A DNA stretch of 64,000 nucleotides from Marisediminicola sp040546025 (GTDB taxonomy: Bacteria > Actinomycetota > Actinomycetes > Actinomycetales > Microbacteriaceae), in NCBI RefSeq assembly GCF_040546025.1, contig NZ_JBEPNA010000011.1, positions 1-64,000 on the forward strand. The letters are read 5' to 3'. The notes beneath the pieces are model-generated. The model was given only the letters and a program-made list of their open reading frames with translations, was not told the origin of the DNA and ran no database searches. Shown here in pieces: positions 25,092 through 33,935 of the stretch (positions within the stretch are counted from its first letter, which is position 1; each line of letters opens with the position of its first letter). The translations under genes and the position numbers were made by a program.

Positions 25092-25907
25092 ATGGTCGAT
25101 ATCGACTCTCCCCCCACCTACTCACGACTGCCCGAACCGCTGATCGGGGCGATGCGCGAGATCGCCCGCACCAAGCGCCTCCTGGTCGCGCTCGACTTCG
25201 ACGGCACGCTCGCGCCCGAGGTCGACGAGCCGGAGCAGGCGCGGGCGACCCCCGAGGCGCGTGAGGCCGTGCTGCGGCTGCTCGAGATGCCGAACACCAG
25301 GGTCGCCCTCGTGTCCGGGCGCGCGATCGGCAGCCTCGAGCAGGTCGCGGACCTGCCCGACCAGGCCCTCCTCATCGGGTCGCACGGGATCGAGCTCCGC
25401 CTCGACACCCCCGACGTGCGGCTCAACCTCAGCAGCGACGAACTTGAGCGCCGCGGCGAGCTGAACCGCGTGCTCAAGGATGTGGTCGAGGACCTCGACG
25501 AGGTGTGGATCGAGTCGAAGCCCGCCGGGTTCGCGCTGCACACGCGCCTGGCCACAGCGGAGGACAGCCGCATTGCCCACCTCGTCGCCCGGCGCGAGAC
25601 ATCCGCCGAGTTCGACGACCTCACCGTGCGCGAGGGCAAGAACGTGCTCGAGTTCTCGGTGCGCTCAACGACGAAGGGCGAGGCGATCGAACACCTTCGC
25701 GAATACACCGGCGCGACCGCCGTGTTCTTCGCCGGCGACGACGTCACCGACGAGGACGCATTCGCCGCTCTTGAACCCGACGACCTCGGGCTCAAGAGCG
25801 GCGAGGGTGCCACGCTCGCGAACTACCGGGTGCCGGGGCCGAAGGATGTCGCGCGCGCCCTGGCGCTGCTGGCCGACCTCCGCGAGGGAGACGTGCACGA
25901 GCAGTGA
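25092..25907 (+). CDS. otsB: Trehalose-6-phosphate phosphatase
   Basis: 271 aa from ATG 25092, 11 bp after otsA. HAD-superfamily phosphatase: LLVALDFDGTLAPEVDEP holds the nucleophile Asp and acid/base Asp, VALVSGRAI the second motif, FFAGDDVTDEDAF the metal-binding Asp pair, and SHGIELR is typical of OtsB. It removes the phosphate from trehalose-6-phosphate, completing trehalose synthesis in the cytoplasm. A longer reading from 25020 inside otsA is possible but has no RBS support. Confidence 0.93.
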   Translation: MVDIDSPPTYSRLPEPLIGAMREIARTKRLLVALDFDGTLAPEVDEPEQARATPEAREAVLRLLEMPNTRVALVSGRAIGSLEQVADLPDQALLIGSHGIELRLDTPDVRLNLSSDELERRGELNRVLKDVVEDLDEVWIESKPAGFALHTRLATAEDSRIAHLVARRETSAEFDDLTVREGKNVLEFSVRSTTKGEAIEHLREYTGATAVFFAGDDVTDEDAFAALEPDDLGLKSGEGATLANYRVPGPKDVARALALLADLREGDVHEQ

Positions 25908-26009
25908 GCGGCGCCGCGTCTGGATAGACTGGATTTGCGGCTCTCGTAGGGATTCCCCGGGTGCTCCCCAGCGACGTTCACTTGCCGCCCTGACGCACTG
26001 GGAGGCCCC

Positions 26010-28913
26010 GTGATCGCGCTCCTCGCCGCGTTCGGGCTCGTCCCGCTGCTGATCCTCCCGCTCGCCCGCCAGCTCGGCCGGCGCGTTTTCTTGGTTGCGG
26101 CCCTTGTGCCCTTCGCGGCGCTCGTTCACGCGCTCGTGCTCGGACCCGTCGTGGTCGGCGGCGACCTGGTCGTCGAGCGATACTCGTGGATTCCCGAGCT
26201 CTCGGTCGCTCTCGCGGTGAGGCTCGACGTGCTGTCGTGGGTGATGGTGCTGATCGTCACGGGTGTCGGCTCCCTCGTGCTCGTGTACTGCGCGAGCTAC
26301 TTCCGCGACGAGGAGGTCGGTCTGGGCCGGTTCGCGGCGATCCTCCTCGCCTTCGCCGGTGCCATGTACGGGCTCGTCATCGCGGACGACGTCTTCCTGC
26401 TCTTCGCGTTCTGGGAGGCGACGAGCGTCTTCTCCTACCTGCTCATCGGCCACTACACCGGGTCGAAGACGAGCCGCACCGCCGCGCTCCAGGCTCTCCT
26501 CGTGACGACCCTCGGCGGCCTCGTGATGCTCGTCGGACTCGTGCTCCTGGCGGTCGAGACCGGCACATCGAGCCTTGCCGAGATCATCGCACTGGAACCG
26601 GATGGCGCGCTCGTCACGACGGCGATCGTGCTCGTGCTCGTCGGCGCACTGTCAAAGTCCGCGATCGTGCCGTTCCACTTCTGGCTTCCGGCGGCCATGG
26701 CTGCACCCACCCCGGTGAGCGCGTACCTGCACGCCGCCGCCATGGTGAAGGCGGGCATCTACCTGATCGCCAGGATGGCCCCCGGATTCGCGGAAATGCC
26801 CGGCTGGCGCGAGATCCTCGTGACGCTTGGCGTCGTGACGATGCTTATCGGCGGGCTCACCGCCCTCAGGCAATTCGACCTCAAGCTCGTGCTCGCCCAC
26901 GGAACCGTCAGTCAGCTCGGCTTCCTCACCGTGGTCGTCGGCTACGGAACCCGCGATTCCGCGCTCGCCGGGCTCGCCCTGCTGCTCGCCCACGCGTTGT
27001 TCAAGTCGACGCTCTTCCTGTCCGTCGGAATCGTCGACCACGACGCGGGCACGCGGGACCTGCGCAAGATCTCCGGGCTCGGCCGCCGCTCCCCGGCACT
27101 CGCGGCCGTCGTGCTCGTCGCTCTTGCCTCGATGGCCGGGCTGCCGCCAACGCTCGGATTCGTCGCCAAGGAGGCGATATTCACGTCCCTTCTCGAGGAG
27201 GGGCTCGCCGGTGCACCGCTCGCCTGGCTCGCTCTCGTGGGCGTCGCTCTCGGTTCCGTGCTGACGGTCGCCTACTCCGCCAGGTTCTTCTGGGGAGCGT
27301 TCGCCAGCAAGCCGGGCGTCGAGCAGGTGGGTCCGGTGGCCCGCAATGCCTGGTTCCTGACCCCGCCCGCGATCCTGGCTGGCACCGGCCTCGCGCTCGG
27401 CGGGCTCGCGCCCCTTGTGGACGACTGGCTGTCGGGCTACTCCTCCGCGTTCGAGCCGGATGCCGCAGACCCCTACTACCTGGCCCTCTGGCACGGCCTC
27501 GAGCCTGCACTGGGCATCTCCGCAGTCACCCTCGCCGTCGGCCTCTGGATGTTCTGGAAGCGCGATGCCGTCTTCGGCGCGCAGGGGAGGGTGCGGACCG
27601 GAATCTCGGCCGGTGACGGCTACCTCGCGGCGGTGCGGTTCGTCGATCGGACGGCAGCCCGCACGACGAGCCTCACCCAGCGCGGCTCGCTGCCGTTCTA
27701 CCTCGGCGTCATCCTGCTCGTCTTCGTCGCCGCGATGGGGGCAGCGCTCATCGGCAACCGAACCTGGCCCGACGGCATCCGACTCTGGGACTCGGCGGCG
27801 CAGCTCGGAATCGGACTTGTCATGGTCATCGCGGCCGTCGCGGCGACGCGTGCGGGCAAGAGGTTCCAGGCGGTGCTGCTCGTCGGCGTCACCGGGTTCG
27901 GAATGTCCGCCCTGTTCGCCCTGCAGGGCGCCCCGGACCTCGCCCTCACCCAGGCCCTCGTCGAGGTCGTCACACTCGTCGCCTTCGTGCTCGTGCTGCG
28001 GCGGCTCCCCGCGAGGCTCGGGCACCAGCACGGAACCGTGCACCGCGGCATCCGCGCGTTCATCGCGATCGCCGTCGGCATCATCATGGGCCTCGTGGTC
28101 ATCGTCGCGCTCGGCGCCCGGACCGAATTGCCGATCTCGCTCGCCTGGCCGGCGCTCGCCTTCGACGATGCCCACGGTCGCAATGTCGTGAACGTCGCCC
28201 TTGTCGACATCCGCGGGTGGGACACAATGGGCGAGCTGTCGGTCATCATCGCCGCCGCCACGGGCGTCGCGAGCCTCATCTTCATCAGCGGGCGTGCCGA
28301 CGACTTGCCCAGAGTGCGTCGCAGCCAGGCCAAAGCCACGTTCAGGGCCAGTCGGCAGAGGGCGATCGAGCGGGCGGGCACCGCTTCGGCCCGCACCCCG
28401 TGGCTCCTCGCCGGGCGGGACATCGCCCCGGAGAACCGGTCGATCCTGCTCGAGGTCGTCGTGCGCCTCACCTTCCACGCCATCATCGTCGTCTCGGTCT
28501 ACCTGTTGTTCTCCGGACACAACGCGCCCGGCGGCGGATTCGCGGGCGGCACCGTCGCGGGCCTCGCCCTCGTCGCCCGCTACCTCGCGGGCGGAGGCCA
28601 GGAGCTCGGTGCCGCGGCGCCGATCAACGCGGGAAAGATGCTCGGCTCCGGGCTGGTGCTCGCCGCAGGCGCCGCCGTCGTGCCGATTCTCTTCGGTGCC
28701 GACGCCCTCACCTCCGGTTACATCGAAGGAATGGTGTGGCCGTTCGGCGATGTCGAGTTCGTCACCTCGACGATCTTCGACATCGGCGTGTACCTCGTGG
28801 TCATCGGCCTGGTGCTCGACGTGCTCCGCAGCCTCGGCGCCGAGGTGGACCGGCAGCAGGAGGCCGACGCCGGCCAGGCGAACGCCGCCCCGAAACAGGA
28901 GGTGGCATCGTGA
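26010..28913 (+). CDS. mrpA: Mrp cation/proton antiporter subunit A with fused subunit B domain
   Basis: 967 aa from GTG 26010 (GGGAGG upstream). The first 650 residues resemble NuoL: KSAIVPFHFWLPAAMAAPTPVSAYLHAAAMVKAGIYL is the proton-channel helix region, with further conserved Lys and His (LVLAHGTVSQLG; FKSTLFLSVG). A second block (ALFALQGAPDLALTQALVEVVTLVAFVLVLRRLP) is the MrpA C-terminal domain. From about residue 810 the sequence is MnhB (FHAIIVVSVYLLFSGHNAPGGGFAGGTVAGLAL), so MrpB is fused in, as is common in actinobacteria. First gene of a seven-domain operon exporting Na+ (or K+) in exchange for protons. Confidence 0.93.
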   Translation: MIALLAAFGLVPLLILPLARQLGRRVFLVAALVPFAALVHALVLGPVVVGGDLVVERYSWIPELSVALAVRLDVLSWVMVLIVTGVGSLVLVYCASYFRDEEVGLGRFAAILLAFAGAMYGLVIADDVFLLFAFWEATSVFSYLLIGHYTGSKTSRTAALQALLVTTLGGLVMLVGLVLLAVETGTSSLAEIIALEPDGALVTTAIVLVLVGALSKSAIVPFHFWLPAAMAAPTPVSAYLHAAAMVKAGIYLIARMAPGFAEMPGWREILVTLGVVTMLIGGLTALRQFDLKLVLAHGTVSQLGFLTVVVGYGTRDSALAGLALLLAHALFKSTLFLSVGIVDHDAGTRDLRKISGLGRRSPALAAVVLVALASMAGLPPTLGFVAKEAIFTSLLEEGLAGAPLAWLALVGVALGSVLTVAYSARFFWGAFASKPGVEQVGPVARNAWFLTPPAILAGTGLALGGLAPLVDDWLSGYSSAFEPDAADPYYLALWHGLEPALGISAVTLAVGLWMFWKRDAVFGAQGRVRTGISAGDGYLAAVRFVDRTAARTTSLTQRGSLPFYLGVILLVFVAAMGAALIGNRTWPDGIRLWDSAAQLGIGLVMVIAAVAATRAGKRFQAVLLVGVTGFGMSALFALQGAPDLALTQALVEVVTLVAFVLVLRRLPARLGHQHGTVHRGIRAFIAIAVGIIMGLVVIVALGARTELPISLAWPALAFDDAHGRNVVNVALVDIRGWDTMGELSVIIAAATGVASLIFISGRADDLPRVRRSQAKATFRASRQRAIERAGTASARTPWLLAGRDIAPENRSILLEVVVRLTFHAIIVVSVYLLFSGHNAPGGGFAGGTVAGLALVARYLAGGGQELGAAAPINAGKMLGSGLVLAAGAAVVPILFGADALTSGYIEGMVWPFGDVEFVTSTIFDIGVYLVVIGLVLDVLRSLGAEVDRQQEADAGQANAAPKQEVAS

Positions 28914-29344
28914 CCGTCTCGCTCGCGCTCGTGCTCATCATGGTCGTGCTCTATTCGAGCGGCATCTACCTGATGCTCGAGAGAAGCCTCACGCGCGTGC
29001 TGCTCGGATTCCTGCTGGTCGGGAACGCCACCAACCTGCTGCTGCTGATTGTTGCGGGCAAGGCGGGCGTCGCGCCGATTGTCGGCGGCGGGGTCGCGGC
29101 CGACGAGATGAGTGACCCGCTGCCGCAGGCACTCATTCTCACGGCGATCGTCATCACCTTCGGGGTTTCAGCCTTCCTGCTCGGCCTGCTGTACCGCTCG
29201 TGGCGCCTGTCGGCCGGAGACAGCCTGGTGGACGACGCCGCGGACGTGGCCATGCGCTCTGAATTGTCCACCATGAACGAGGGCGGGCCGGATCCGGAGC
29301 CGTCCGACACCGAGTTCGACACCGGACCGGGGGCCTCTCGATGA
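28910..29344 (+). CDS. mrpC: Mrp antiporter subunit C
   Basis: 144 aa from GTG 28910, overlapping mrpA by GTGA, with AGGAGG about 8 bp upstream. NuoK-like three-helix protein: VSLALVLIMVVLYSSGIYLML, LLGFLLVGNATNLLLLI, and DPLPQALILTAIVITFGVSAFLLGLLYR carry the conserved family motifs. The 40-residue acidic C-terminal tail is longer than usual and variable. A membrane subunit of the antiporter core, translationally coupled on both sides. Confidence 0.92.
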   Translation: MTVSLALVLIMVVLYSSGIYLMLERSLTRVLLGFLLVGNATNLLLLIVAGKAGVAPIVGGGVAADEMSDPLPQALILTAIVITFGVSAFLLGLLYRSWRLSAGDSLVDDAADVAMRSELSTMNEGGPDPEPSDTEFDTGPGASR

Positions 29345-30903
29345 CCGCCCTGGTACCCCTCGTCGTACTCCTGCCCCTGCTCGGGGCCGCGGTGGCGCTC
29401 ATCTCCGGCCGCCGTCCGAGGCTGCAGCGCGCGCTGACCGTCATCGTGCTCGCTGCGGTGCTTGCGGTGAGCATCGTGCTGCTCGTGGCGGTGGATGCCG
29501 CAGGCCCCCTCGTCGTCGAGCTCGGCGGCTGGCAGGCGCCTTTCGGCATCGTGCTCGTCGTCGACCGGCTGTCGGCCCTCATGCTCGTGGTCTCCGCGAC
29601 CGTGCTGCTCGCCGTGCTCGTCTTCTCGGTCGGCCAGGGCCTGGCCGACGGCGACCAGGAGACTCCGGTATCGATCTACTACCCCACCTACCTGATTCTC
29701 GCGACCGGCGTCTTCAACGCGTTCATCGCGGGCGACCTGTTCAACCTCTACGTCGGGTTCGAGATACTCCTCGTGGCGAGCTATGTGCTCATCACCCTCG
29801 GAGGCACCGAGCAGCGCATCCGGGCCGGCACGACCTACATCGTCGTGAGCCTCGTCTCATCGCTGCTGTTCCTCGCCTCGATCGCGATGATCTATGGCGC
29901 AGTGGGAACCGTCAACATCGCCCAGATCTCGCAGCGCATGAACGACATCCCCGTGGACGTGCAAATCATCCTGCACGTGGGCCTTCTCGTCGCGTTCGGG
30001 ATCAAGGCTGCCGTCTTCCCCCTCTCGTTCTGGCTGCCGGACTCCTACCCGACCGCGCCCGCGCCGGTCACCGCGGTGTTCGCGGGCCTGCTGACGAAGG
30101 TGGGCGTGTACGCGATCATCCGGGCGGAGACGGTGATCTTCCCTGGCGCCGAGCTCAACCAGGCGCTGCTCGTGGTCGCGTTGCTGACCATGGTCGTCGG
30201 CGTGCTCGGCGCCGTCGCTCAGGCCGACATCAAGCGGGTGCTCTCGTTCACCCTCGTCAGCCACATCGGGTACATGGTGCTCGGCGTGGCGCTCGGCACG
30301 GCCGAGGGCACCTCGGCGGCGATCTTCTATATCGTGCACCACATCGTGGTGCAGTCGACCCTCTTCCTCGCCGCGGGACTGATCGAACGGCAGGGCGGCA
30401 GCACTTCGATCAACAAACTGGGAGGGATGCTCAAGACCGCGCCGCTAATCGCGGTGCTCTTCTTCGTACCCGCGCTCAACCTCGGCGGTATCCCTCCGTT
30501 CTCCGGCTTCATCGGCAAGCTCGCGCTGTTCCAGGCGAGCGCCGAGCAGGGCACCACGCTCACCTATGTGCTGATTGGCGCCGGCGCGCTCGTGTCGCTG
30601 CTGACCCTCTACACTCTGGTGCGCATCTGGACCCTTGTCTTCTGGCGCCCGGCCGGCGACGTCGAGGGATACGAGTCGGACCTCGTCGCGAACGTCTCGG
30701 AGGCCCCGGGGGACACCGCGACGCAGACCGTGCGGACGACGCCGCGACTCATGGTCGCCGCGACGGCGGCGATGGTCGCGGTGAGCCTCGCCCTCACCGT
30801 CTTTGCGGGGCCCCTGTACGCTCTCAGCACCCGGGCCGGCGAGAACCTCGAAGGACCGTCGTTCTACGTCGACATCGTCTTCCCCGGAGGCGGCGATGAC
30901 TGA
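29341..30903 (+). CDS. mrpD: Mrp antiporter subunit D
   Basis: 520 aa, ATGA overlap with mrpC. NuoM/NuoN-like antiporter subunit with 14 predicted TM helices. Conserved Lys in FGIKAAVFPLSFWLPDSYPTAPAPVTAVFAGLLTKVGVYAIIR and a His-containing SFTLVSHIGYMVLGVAL mark the ion and proton path; GFEILLVASYVLI carries the TM5 Glu. Together with MrpA it forms the ion-translocating modules of the complex. Confidence 0.93.
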   Translation: MTALVPLVVLLPLLGAAVALISGRRPRLQRALTVIVLAAVLAVSIVLLVAVDAAGPLVVELGGWQAPFGIVLVVDRLSALMLVVSATVLLAVLVFSVGQGLADGDQETPVSIYYPTYLILATGVFNAFIAGDLFNLYVGFEILLVASYVLITLGGTEQRIRAGTTYIVVSLVSSLLFLASIAMIYGAVGTVNIAQISQRMNDIPVDVQIILHVGLLVAFGIKAAVFPLSFWLPDSYPTAPAPVTAVFAGLLTKVGVYAIIRAETVIFPGAELNQALLVVALLTMVVGVLGAVAQADIKRVLSFTLVSHIGYMVLGVALGTAEGTSAAIFYIVHHIVVQSTLFLAAGLIERQGGSTSINKLGGMLKTAPLIAVLFFVPALNLGGIPPFSGFIGKLALFQASAEQGTTLTYVLIGAGALVSLLTLYTLVRIWTLVFWRPAGDVEGYESDLVANVSEAPGDTATQTVRTTPRLMVAATAAMVAVSLALTVFAGPLYALSTRAGENLEGPSFYVDIVFPGGGDD

Positions 30904-31459
30904 GCCGGCGAGCGAGCGCGAGATGCGCCGCGAGGTGCGCGCGAGCTTTGTGCAGCAGCTCCCGCTGCTGTTCGTGCTGGTGGTGCTCTGGATGCTTCTG
31001 TGGGGGGCGGTGTCGTGGCTCAACCTGGTCACCGGCATCATCCTCGCCGTCGTCGTCACGCGCGTGTTCTACCTGCCCCCGGTTGAGCTGTCGGGCCGGT
31101 TCAACCCGTTCTGGATGGCGGTGTTCATCGGCCAGTTTCTTGCCGAACTCGTCGTGGCCTCATTTCAGGTGGCGTTCCTCGCCCTGCGCCCGCGACGGAT
31201 CAGCAAGAACTCGATCGTCGAGGTGCAGCTCCGCACCAGAAGCGACCTCATCATGACCGTGACGGCGATAACAATGTCGCTCATGCCCGGCTCCTACGTG
31301 ATCGAGTCGGACCGGATGCGTTCGCGCATCTACCTCCACGCGCTGGACACCGAACACCTGGAGGGCGTCGAGGACGTGCGGAAGAAGGCGCTCCAACTGG
31401 AGCGGCTGCTCGTGCGCTCCTTCGGCTCCCTCGACGACATCGAAAGGACTCGCGGGTGA
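30896..31459 (+). CDS. mrpE: Mrp antiporter subunit E
   Basis: 187 aa from ATG 30896, overlapping the end of mrpD by 8 bp. PF01899-type protein: two N-terminal TM helices (FVLVVLWMLLWGAVSW; LVTGIILAVVVTRVFYLP), then FIGQFLAELVVASFQVAFLAL and a cytoplasmic ferredoxin-like domain with TVTAITMSLMPGSYVIESD. It is needed for assembly and activity of the Mrp complex. The N-terminus carries extra charged residues compared with short MrpE proteins. Confidence 0.9.
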   Translation: MTEPASEREMRREVRASFVQQLPLLFVLVVLWMLLWGAVSWLNLVTGIILAVVVTRVFYLPPVELSGRFNPFWMAVFIGQFLAELVVASFQVAFLALRPRRISKNSIVEVQLRTRSDLIMTVTAITMSLMPGSYVIESDRMRSRIYLHALDTEHLEGVEDVRKKALQLERLLVRSFGSLDDIERTRG

Positions 31460-31746
31460 ACTCCGTAGTCATCTCCGTGCTCTACATCACGATCGGGGCC
31501 CTGTTCACCGCCGGCGCCCTCGCCAGCGTCTACCGGGTCGTGCGTGGCCCCTCTCTCATCGATCGAGTCATCGCCTCGGACGTGCTCCTCACGACGCTCA
31601 TCCTCGCGGCCGGCGCAGAAATGGTCTACAACGACCACACGCGCTCGGTGCCGATGATGGTGGCACTCGCCGCGACCGCGGTGCTCGGCAGCATTGCCGT
31701 GGCCCGCCACGTCTCGCCGAGGGATTCAGCACAGGCGAAACCGTGA
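31456..31746 (+). CDS. mrpF: Mrp antiporter subunit F
   Basis: 96 aa from GTG 31456, GTGA overlap with mrpE. Three TM helices and the family stretch VYRVVRGPSLIDRVIASDVL, with the conserved Asp at the membrane edge. Membrane subunit of the antiporter; coupled to mrpG by another GTGA overlap. Confidence 0.9.
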   Translation: MNSVVISVLYITIGALFTAGALASVYRVVRGPSLIDRVIASDVLLTTLILAAGAEMVYNDHTRSVPMMVALAATAVLGSIAVARHVSPRDSAQAKP

Positions 31747-32129
31747 GCGTCGACGACATCCTCGACATCGTCTCCGCCGTGCTGGTGCTCGGCGGCGCCT
31801 TCCTCACACTCGCCGCCGGCATCGGCCTGATCCGGTTCCCCGACGCGCTCAGCCGCCTGCATGCGGCAACCAAGCCGCAGATCCTCGGGCTCATCCTCGT
31901 GGTGCTCGCCATCGCGATCGAGGCCCGAAGCTGGACCACGCTCCTCGCCCTCGTGCCCGTCGTGCTGTTCCAGATGCTCGTGGCCCCGGTCGCTGCGCAC
32001 ATGATCGGGCGGGCCGGCTACCGCACCGGCGACTTCCGGCCCGAGCTCTCACTTGTCGACGACCTCGCCGACGACATCGACCTCGCCACGCGGGAAGCCG
32101 AACGCTCGTCGAGGCACCAGCGATCGTAA
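31743..32129 (+). CDS. mrpG: Mrp antiporter subunit G
   Basis: 128 aa from GTG 31743, GTGA overlap with mrpF. The MnhG motif GAFLTLAAGIGLIRFPDALSRLHAATKPQILGLILVVLA is complete and three TM helices are predicted. The C-terminal 35 residues are charged and probably cytoplasmic. This closes the operon; ilvD follows after 34 bp but appears to have its own promoter. Confidence 0.9.
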   Translation: MSVDDILDIVSAVLVLGGAFLTLAAGIGLIRFPDALSRLHAATKPQILGLILVVLAIAIEARSWTTLLALVPVVLFQMLVAPVAAHMIGRAGYRTGDFRPELSLVDDLADDIDLATREAERSSRHQRS

Positions 32130-32130
32130 G

Positions 32131-32163
32131 TTTGCGGGGCCGAAGGAGTTCTACACTCGTACC
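32131..32163 (+). promoter_or_regulatory. ilvD promoter, predicted leaderless start
   Basis: TACACT at 32152-32157 is a good -10 hexamer ending 6 bp before ATG 32164, so transcription should begin at or next to the start codon. A weak -35 (TTTGCG, 32131-32136) lies 15 bp upstream. GAAGGAG at 32142-32148 looks like an RBS but is 15 bp from the ATG, too far to act as one. Inference from spacing alone. Confidence 0.5.
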
Positions 32164-33873
32164 ATGCCAGACAGCGCCAGCACCCAGCCCGACATGAAGC
32201 CCCGATCCCGCGTCGTCACCGACGGCATCGAGGCGACCACCTCCCGCGGGATGCTCCGCGCGGTCGGAATGGGAGACGCGGACTGGGACAAGCCCCAGAT
32301 CGGCATCGCGAGCTCGTGGAACGAGATCACACCGTGCAACCTCTCGCTCGACCGCCTCGCACAGGCATCCAAGGAAGGTGTGCACGGCGGCGGGGGATAT
32401 CCGCTGCAGTTCGGCACCATCTCCGTCTCGGACGGCATCTCGATGGGCCACGAGGGAATGCACTTCTCGCTCGTCAGCCGTGAGGTCATTGCCGACTCGG
32501 TCGAGGTCGTCATGCAGGCCGAGCGCCTCGACGGCTCGGTGCTGCTGGCCGGCTGCGACAAGTCGCTCCCGGGCATGCTCATGGCCGCCGCGCGACTCGA
32601 TCTCGCCTCGGTGTTCCTCTACGCCGGCTCGATCGCGCCGGGCTGGGTCAAGCTCAGCGACGGCACCGAGAAGGACATCACAATCATCGACTCGTTCGAG
32701 GCCGTCGGCGCCGTCAAGGCCGGCCGGATGAGCGAAGAGGACGCCAAGCGCATCGAGTGCGCCTTCGCCCCGGGCGAGGGTGCCTGCGGCGGAATGTATA
32801 CCGCCAACACGATGGCGAGCGTCGCCGAGGCGCTCGGCATGAGCCTGCCGGGATCGGCGAGCCCCGCCGCCGCGGACCGGCGTCGCGACTACTACGCGCA
32901 CCGCTCGGGCGAGGCCGTTGTCAACCTCATCCGCCTGGGGATCACTGCCCGCGACATCATGACCAAGAAGGCGTTCGAGAACGCCATCGCCGTCGTCATG
33001 GTCTACGGCGGATCGACCAACGCCGTGCTGCACCTGCTGGCGATCGCCAATGAGGCCGAAGTCGACCTGACCCTGGCGGACTTCAACCGGATCGCCGACA
33101 AAGTGCCGCACCTCGGCGACCTCAAGCCCTTCGGCAAGTACGTCATGAACGACGTCGACCGGCACGGCGGAGTGCCCGTCGTCATGCGCGCCCTGCTCGA
33201 CGCCGGGCTGTTGCACGGTGACGCCCTGACCGTGACGGGCAAGACCCTTGCCGAGAACCTCGCCGAGCTCGACCCGGCGCCGCTCGACGGCGAGGTGGTG
33301 CGCACCCTCGACAACCCCATCCACGCCACCGGCGGGCTGAGCGTGCTGCACGGAAGCCTCGCCCCGGAGGGCGCCGTGGTGAAGACCGCCGGCTTCGACC
33401 TCGACGTGTTCGAGGGTCCCGCCCGCGTGTTCGAGCGGGAGCGCGCAGCGATGGATGCACTCACCGAGGGCAGGATCGGCAAGGGCGACGTCGTCGTCAT
33501 CCGGTACGAGGGGCCCAAGGGCGGGCCGGGCATGCGCGAGATGCTCGCCATCACGGCCGCCATCAAGGGAGCCGGGCTCGGAAAAGATGTATTACTCTTG
33601 ACAGACGGACGATTCTCAGGGGGCACAACCGGCCTGTGCATCGGCCACATAGCTCCCGAAGCGGTCGACGCAGGTCCGATTGCCTTCGTGCGCGATGGTG
33701 ATCTGATACGGGTCGATATCGCAGCTCGCACCCTCGACGTACTGGTCGAGGACTCCGAGCTGGAAGCTCGCCGCAACGGTTGGGCTCCGCTTCCTCCCCG
33801 CTACACCCGTGGTGTGCTCGCGAAGTACTCACGCCTGGTTCGCTCCGCTGCAGTCGGCGCGGTCACCGGCTGA
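32164..33873 (+). CDS. ilvD: Dihydroxy-acid dehydratase
   Basis: 569 aa from ATG 32164. It dehydrates 2,3-dihydroxy-acids to 2-oxo acids in isoleucine and valine synthesis, using an Fe-S cluster and Mg2+. Cluster and active-site motifs are present: TPCNLSLDRLAQASKEGV, AGCDKSLPGMLMAAARL, GEGACGGMYTANTMASVAEALGMSLPGSAS, and the C-terminal LTDGRFSGGTTGLCIGHIAPEA. First of four ilv genes in the order D-B-N-C, all in the same direction. Confidence 0.96.
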   Translation: MPDSASTQPDMKPRSRVVTDGIEATTSRGMLRAVGMGDADWDKPQIGIASSWNEITPCNLSLDRLAQASKEGVHGGGGYPLQFGTISVSDGISMGHEGMHFSLVSREVIADSVEVVMQAERLDGSVLLAGCDKSLPGMLMAAARLDLASVFLYAGSIAPGWVKLSDGTEKDITIIDSFEAVGAVKAGRMSEEDAKRIECAFAPGEGACGGMYTANTMASVAEALGMSLPGSASPAAADRRRDYYAHRSGEAVVNLIRLGITARDIMTKKAFENAIAVVMVYGGSTNAVLHLLAIANEAEVDLTLADFNRIADKVPHLGDLKPFGKYVMNDVDRHGGVPVVMRALLDAGLLHGDALTVTGKTLAENLAELDPAPLDGEVVRTLDNPIHATGGLSVLHGSLAPEGAVVKTAGFDLDVFEGPARVFERERAAMDALTEGRIGKGDVVVIRYEGPKGGPGMREMLAITAAIKGAGLGKDVLLLTDGRFSGGTTGLCIGHIAPEAVDAGPIAFVRDGDLIRVDIAARTLDVLVEDSELEARRNGWAPLPPRYTRGVLAKYSRLVRSAAVGAVTG

Positions 33874-33935
33874 GAATCGTCGGGCAGCTCGGCACCCCTC
33901 ACCATTTGACGTACGAGTGACAAAGGATTTCCACC